Origin: Helicoverpa zea
Taxonomy: Eukaryota; Arthropoda; Insecta; Lepidoptera; Noctuidae
DNA length: 64,000 nt
Direction: 5' to 3'
NCBI RefSeq assembly: GCF_022581195.2
Contig: NC_061454.1
Location: forward strand, 4,216,001-4,280,000
Positions within the stretch are counted from its first letter, which is position 1. The number at the start of each line of letters is the position of its first letter. A program made the position numbers and the translations under genes. Below are positions 61,108-64,000 of the stretch, piece after piece. The notes under the pieces were generated by a model. The model worked only from the letters and a program-made list of their open reading frames with translations, made no database searches and was not told the DNA's origin.

Positions 61108-64000
61108 TAACAAGTACCAACTATGATTTAATGTGTATTATATCACGTTGATATACAAAATCAGACTGAAAATAATGATTTCATACATTATTGAACTATA
61201 ATATTGACCCAACAGTAACAGTCCGACACACTATGCGATTCACCACCGGCTTTGCAGAAATCATAAAGGCGAGAGATCAAACGACGGCCGGTCTTTTTGA
61301 CCCCGATAACGAAATGATACTCTCCACCGGGCGGACTCACGAGGACCTCGTCTGCCGAATTAGCAAGTATTGTCTGATTTCATGTGTAGATCTTTGAGAT
61401 GGTGTTACATTTCATGTACAAATTGGTACATATTGTCAAAGATATTGAGATCGAGGATGTCAATCGTCCAAGTTTCTGTGTAAGACAGAATTTTCTTTTC
61501 GGTTATTTTTGGTTGTTATGTCCTGTTAACATTTTTAGTGATGTTAATACATTTTCTTAAACGGCTTTCGAAACTCTTATCAGCTCATGAATACATACAT
61601 AAGTGTATGAGATTAATAGAGTGAAGGCACGCGGCGCAGCGGCCGACAAGGCCGGCTCCATGTCAAGTTCGGAGCCACCTCGTACAGCGCAAAGCGGCGC
61701 TACTGTAACAATAATGGCTCGGCCCCCATTGTTTGGGCCCGTGGCACATTACGCTTTTGTCTCTGCCCTCTCCCGTTCCTCACAATGCGGCCAGGAAACA
61801 AGTGAGCCTTTATTTCGCCTCTTTTTGTCTCGGAGTATCGCTGCTTATTGTCTTCATTCGATTGTTCGGGCCTCTTCAGAGGGCACATTGTTGTGGACTC
61901 CGTCGTTAGTGCTGAGTTGGCGGATGTGCAATGTTCTAAGTGTCGTTTGAATTTTAATACGACGGAAAGTGTGGTAGGTTGGGAGCTCGCTTTGTGATAG
62001 TGTCTTGTCTCGTTCATTGACACGGTAGCCGTGCTCTCCTTCATGTGGTTTGTACGTGGAGGTATCCAGTATTGTTTTCGGAAGCTAGTTCCTGCACCTA
62101 TATATGTTCAATATGCTTTGCACACGTAGGGATTATCAATGTTCAAGCCATCAATGTAATTTAAAAGAAGAGTATTTTCAGGACCAGTGGAATTTACACA
62201 AATTAGAACATCTGCAAGATCAGCCTGTTGTTCGGTGAAATACAGCAACGACCACCCAATAGGAACTCAATAAGAAATAATCTCATAGGCCTAAGTTTAT
62301 GCTGAATGGAAATGCTACAGATTGGTAAAACTTACTTACTAACATATTAATTAACTAGCTAACACATATTGAACAAACATTTCAAAATTATAGAGACCGT
62401 TCAAAATACTACAGTGCGAAATGCATTTCAGGAATAAATACAAAATGTTCATGATGCAGAAACGGCGTTTTCCAATTTCCGATGCATCTGCCGTTGAAAT
62501 AATGTCACAGCTACTGTGAACAATACAAAAAATATAATTTATTCCACAGATATTACTTGTACAAAATAAGTTCAGTGAAAATGTATTGTAGATAGGAAGT
62601 TTAAAGCATTTCTGGGAAACGAATAGTCTTATGAAACATCAAACTGACCAAAACCTACTAAAACGTGATCTCTGATTATTTAATAGAATATAATGTAAGA
62701 TACCTTAAACAAATATTGTAATAGAGATTCCTACTGTTCGAAATAAATGAAGATTTAATTCGTCGACACCGGTTTTCATTTTCCGTTGCAAGCCGTTCCG
62801 TTTACACCTTCCTTACGCGTTGGCCTCTAAACCGCTGAAACTTTGATGACATCCTTTTACCTCGATTATATTTCTATAATAGAAAGAGGCATGTATATTG
62901 ATCATATCGATATCCAGCCGTGTTTATCTGCAAATGATACAAGCTCAAGCTCCTCTAGTTAGCATTGTTCGCGGCTCCATTGTGCGACTCGCTTTGTTCA
63001 GGCACGCTCCGTTTTTTCCTTTTCGCCTTCGAAACGGCGCTGAAAAACTAAGGGCCGCACTACAAGGGTTGAGGTGTAGCTCTGTGTTTACATTATCAGG
63101 GTTTTGTCTTGTTTTAAGGAGGTTGCAATAAAATGTGGGTTGTGTTTGTTCTTTTGGTGTAGTGAATTGAAATTTATTTTCCCAGGATATTCAGCTCTAC
63201 TCTTTCAAATCTTGATTTTCTGTGTGACGTCATTAGTGATTGTTGACCGTTTTTCTTAGTTTCGGTCTACTATTTTCTAAATCCGAGAAGAAGGCAGTAA
63301 AATTTTCATTAAAGAGTACTTTCACAGCCTGCCCATTAAAAGGCTGACCACAACAATACCTACTTTACACACACGCCACAAAACATAATCCCTTCTATGA
63401 ATCCTTTGGATTTGGTATCCGACATCCGTACAACACAGCGGCGTATGAATAGACACTGTTGAAATATTCTCTAACATTGTGAGTTCTTTACAAAATCGCC
63501 TACACTCGTGTGTCGCCTCGAAACACCATTCATATTTCCCGCGTTTTCCATACACAATATTACGACTTTGTGAGGCGGCGCGCGCTTCTCAAGTCTCCAA
63601 ATATAGTCCATTGACGAGCTGCGAGCAAACTCGCTATAGCGAATTAACACTATTCATGGGAAGTTTTGAAAGAGGACTACTCTCATACAATTTGGTCGCA
63701 TTCATAAAGATTCACTCCTTAGCTAGCTCGATGAATAGATTTATGAAACGTTTTATACAAGAATATGCTATCCGAGAATAATTTCGACGTTTGTTGTCGT
63801 TTGTTTTTTATGTTGTGAAGCAATTATGAGTTAAATTACGGCGCTATTAGCTGGCCCTCTAGTAGATGAGGCAAGGAACAATTACGTTGGCGACAATAGT
63901 TCGCATTGTGAGGCTATCGTACTAGAAACAGTTGTTCCAGGCGCTGGTAAAAGAATGCTCGGTGGAGCGGCGTGAAACAAAAGCTGGTCCAATTGTGTTA

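Larger units (their letters stand above)
38948..64000. other. 25-kb region without recognisable coding exons
   Basis: No open frame here has a known domain except the LINE fragment at 53793. The region alternates AT-rich filler and transposons with CpG-rich islands of mixed composition, for example near 39290-39740, 41270-41440, 41950-42130, 42895-43040, 47740-47950, 49500-50420, 55430-55640, 57750-58120, 59040-59150, 60140-60230, 61200-61400, 61620-61930 and 62930-63080. These islands look like conserved noncoding sequence. A large first intron or an intergenic regulatory domain are both possible. Confidence 0.5.

Noticed and set aside
61603..62044. Overlapping 115- and 114-codon frames on opposite strands
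   Set aside because: Both arise because the CpG-rich island lacks stops; neither shows a domain. The island is treated as noncoding.
1..64000. CRISPR arrays, operons, bacterial or viral genes
   Set aside because: No regularly spaced direct repeats; all supported genes have introns and animal homologues, and the only RT is from a LINE.

Overview
The window is eukaryotic nuclear DNA, AT-rich and intron-bearing, and its repeat content points to a lepidopteran (moth or butterfly) genome. The markers are Helitron-like elements that open with TCTATACTAATATTATAAAG and close in CTAG before a T, a tRNA-derived SINE whose tail contains GAGGCCTGTGCCCAGCAGTG, and several TA-flanked MITEs. The genus cannot be fixed from the sequence alone. 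Gene models below were built by hand from splice sites, reading-frame phase and protein family; every complete model closes in frame.

Layout. 1-4.2 kb is probably intron of an unidentified minus-strand gene whose first coding exon may be the five codons at 4177-4191. 4.2-7.1 kb is intergenic. 7.1-14.6 kb holds two tandem plus-strand TTLL3-type tubulin glycylase genes (911 and 878 aa), which would act on tubulin of cilia and flagella. 15.56-17.67 kb is an ARGLU1 homologue (254 aa, plus), an RS/RE-rich splicing and transcription co-factor. 20.53-21.43 kb is an internally deleted hAT transposon with a perfect 8-bp target duplication. 21.58-22.96 kb is MPDU1 (249 aa, plus), an ER protein for use of dolichol-linked mannose and glucose. 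24.13-34.40 kb is an 18-exon minus-strand TTC14 homologue (1167 aa) with S1-like and TPR regions and a long RS/RGG-rich tail.

From about 34.4 kb to the end I can support no protein-coding gene. One candidate 5' noncoding exon on the plus strand ends in a strong donor at 38,947/38,948. The rest is a gene desert with scattered transposons and many CpG-rich, TE-free, conserved-looking islands. Two pairs of diverged, related islands (42.09 with 63.45 kb; 42.95 with 49.6 kb) and repeated CATTGT/ACAATG (Sox-like) words suggest a cis-regulatory landscape, possibly the first intron of a developmental regulator lying beyond the right edge. That last step is inference.

The coding genes are mostly housekeeping or ciliary. 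ARGLU1 and TTC14, both RS-rich and probably RNA-processing proteins, share an exact 13-bp promoter word (AAAATGGCGTCGG).
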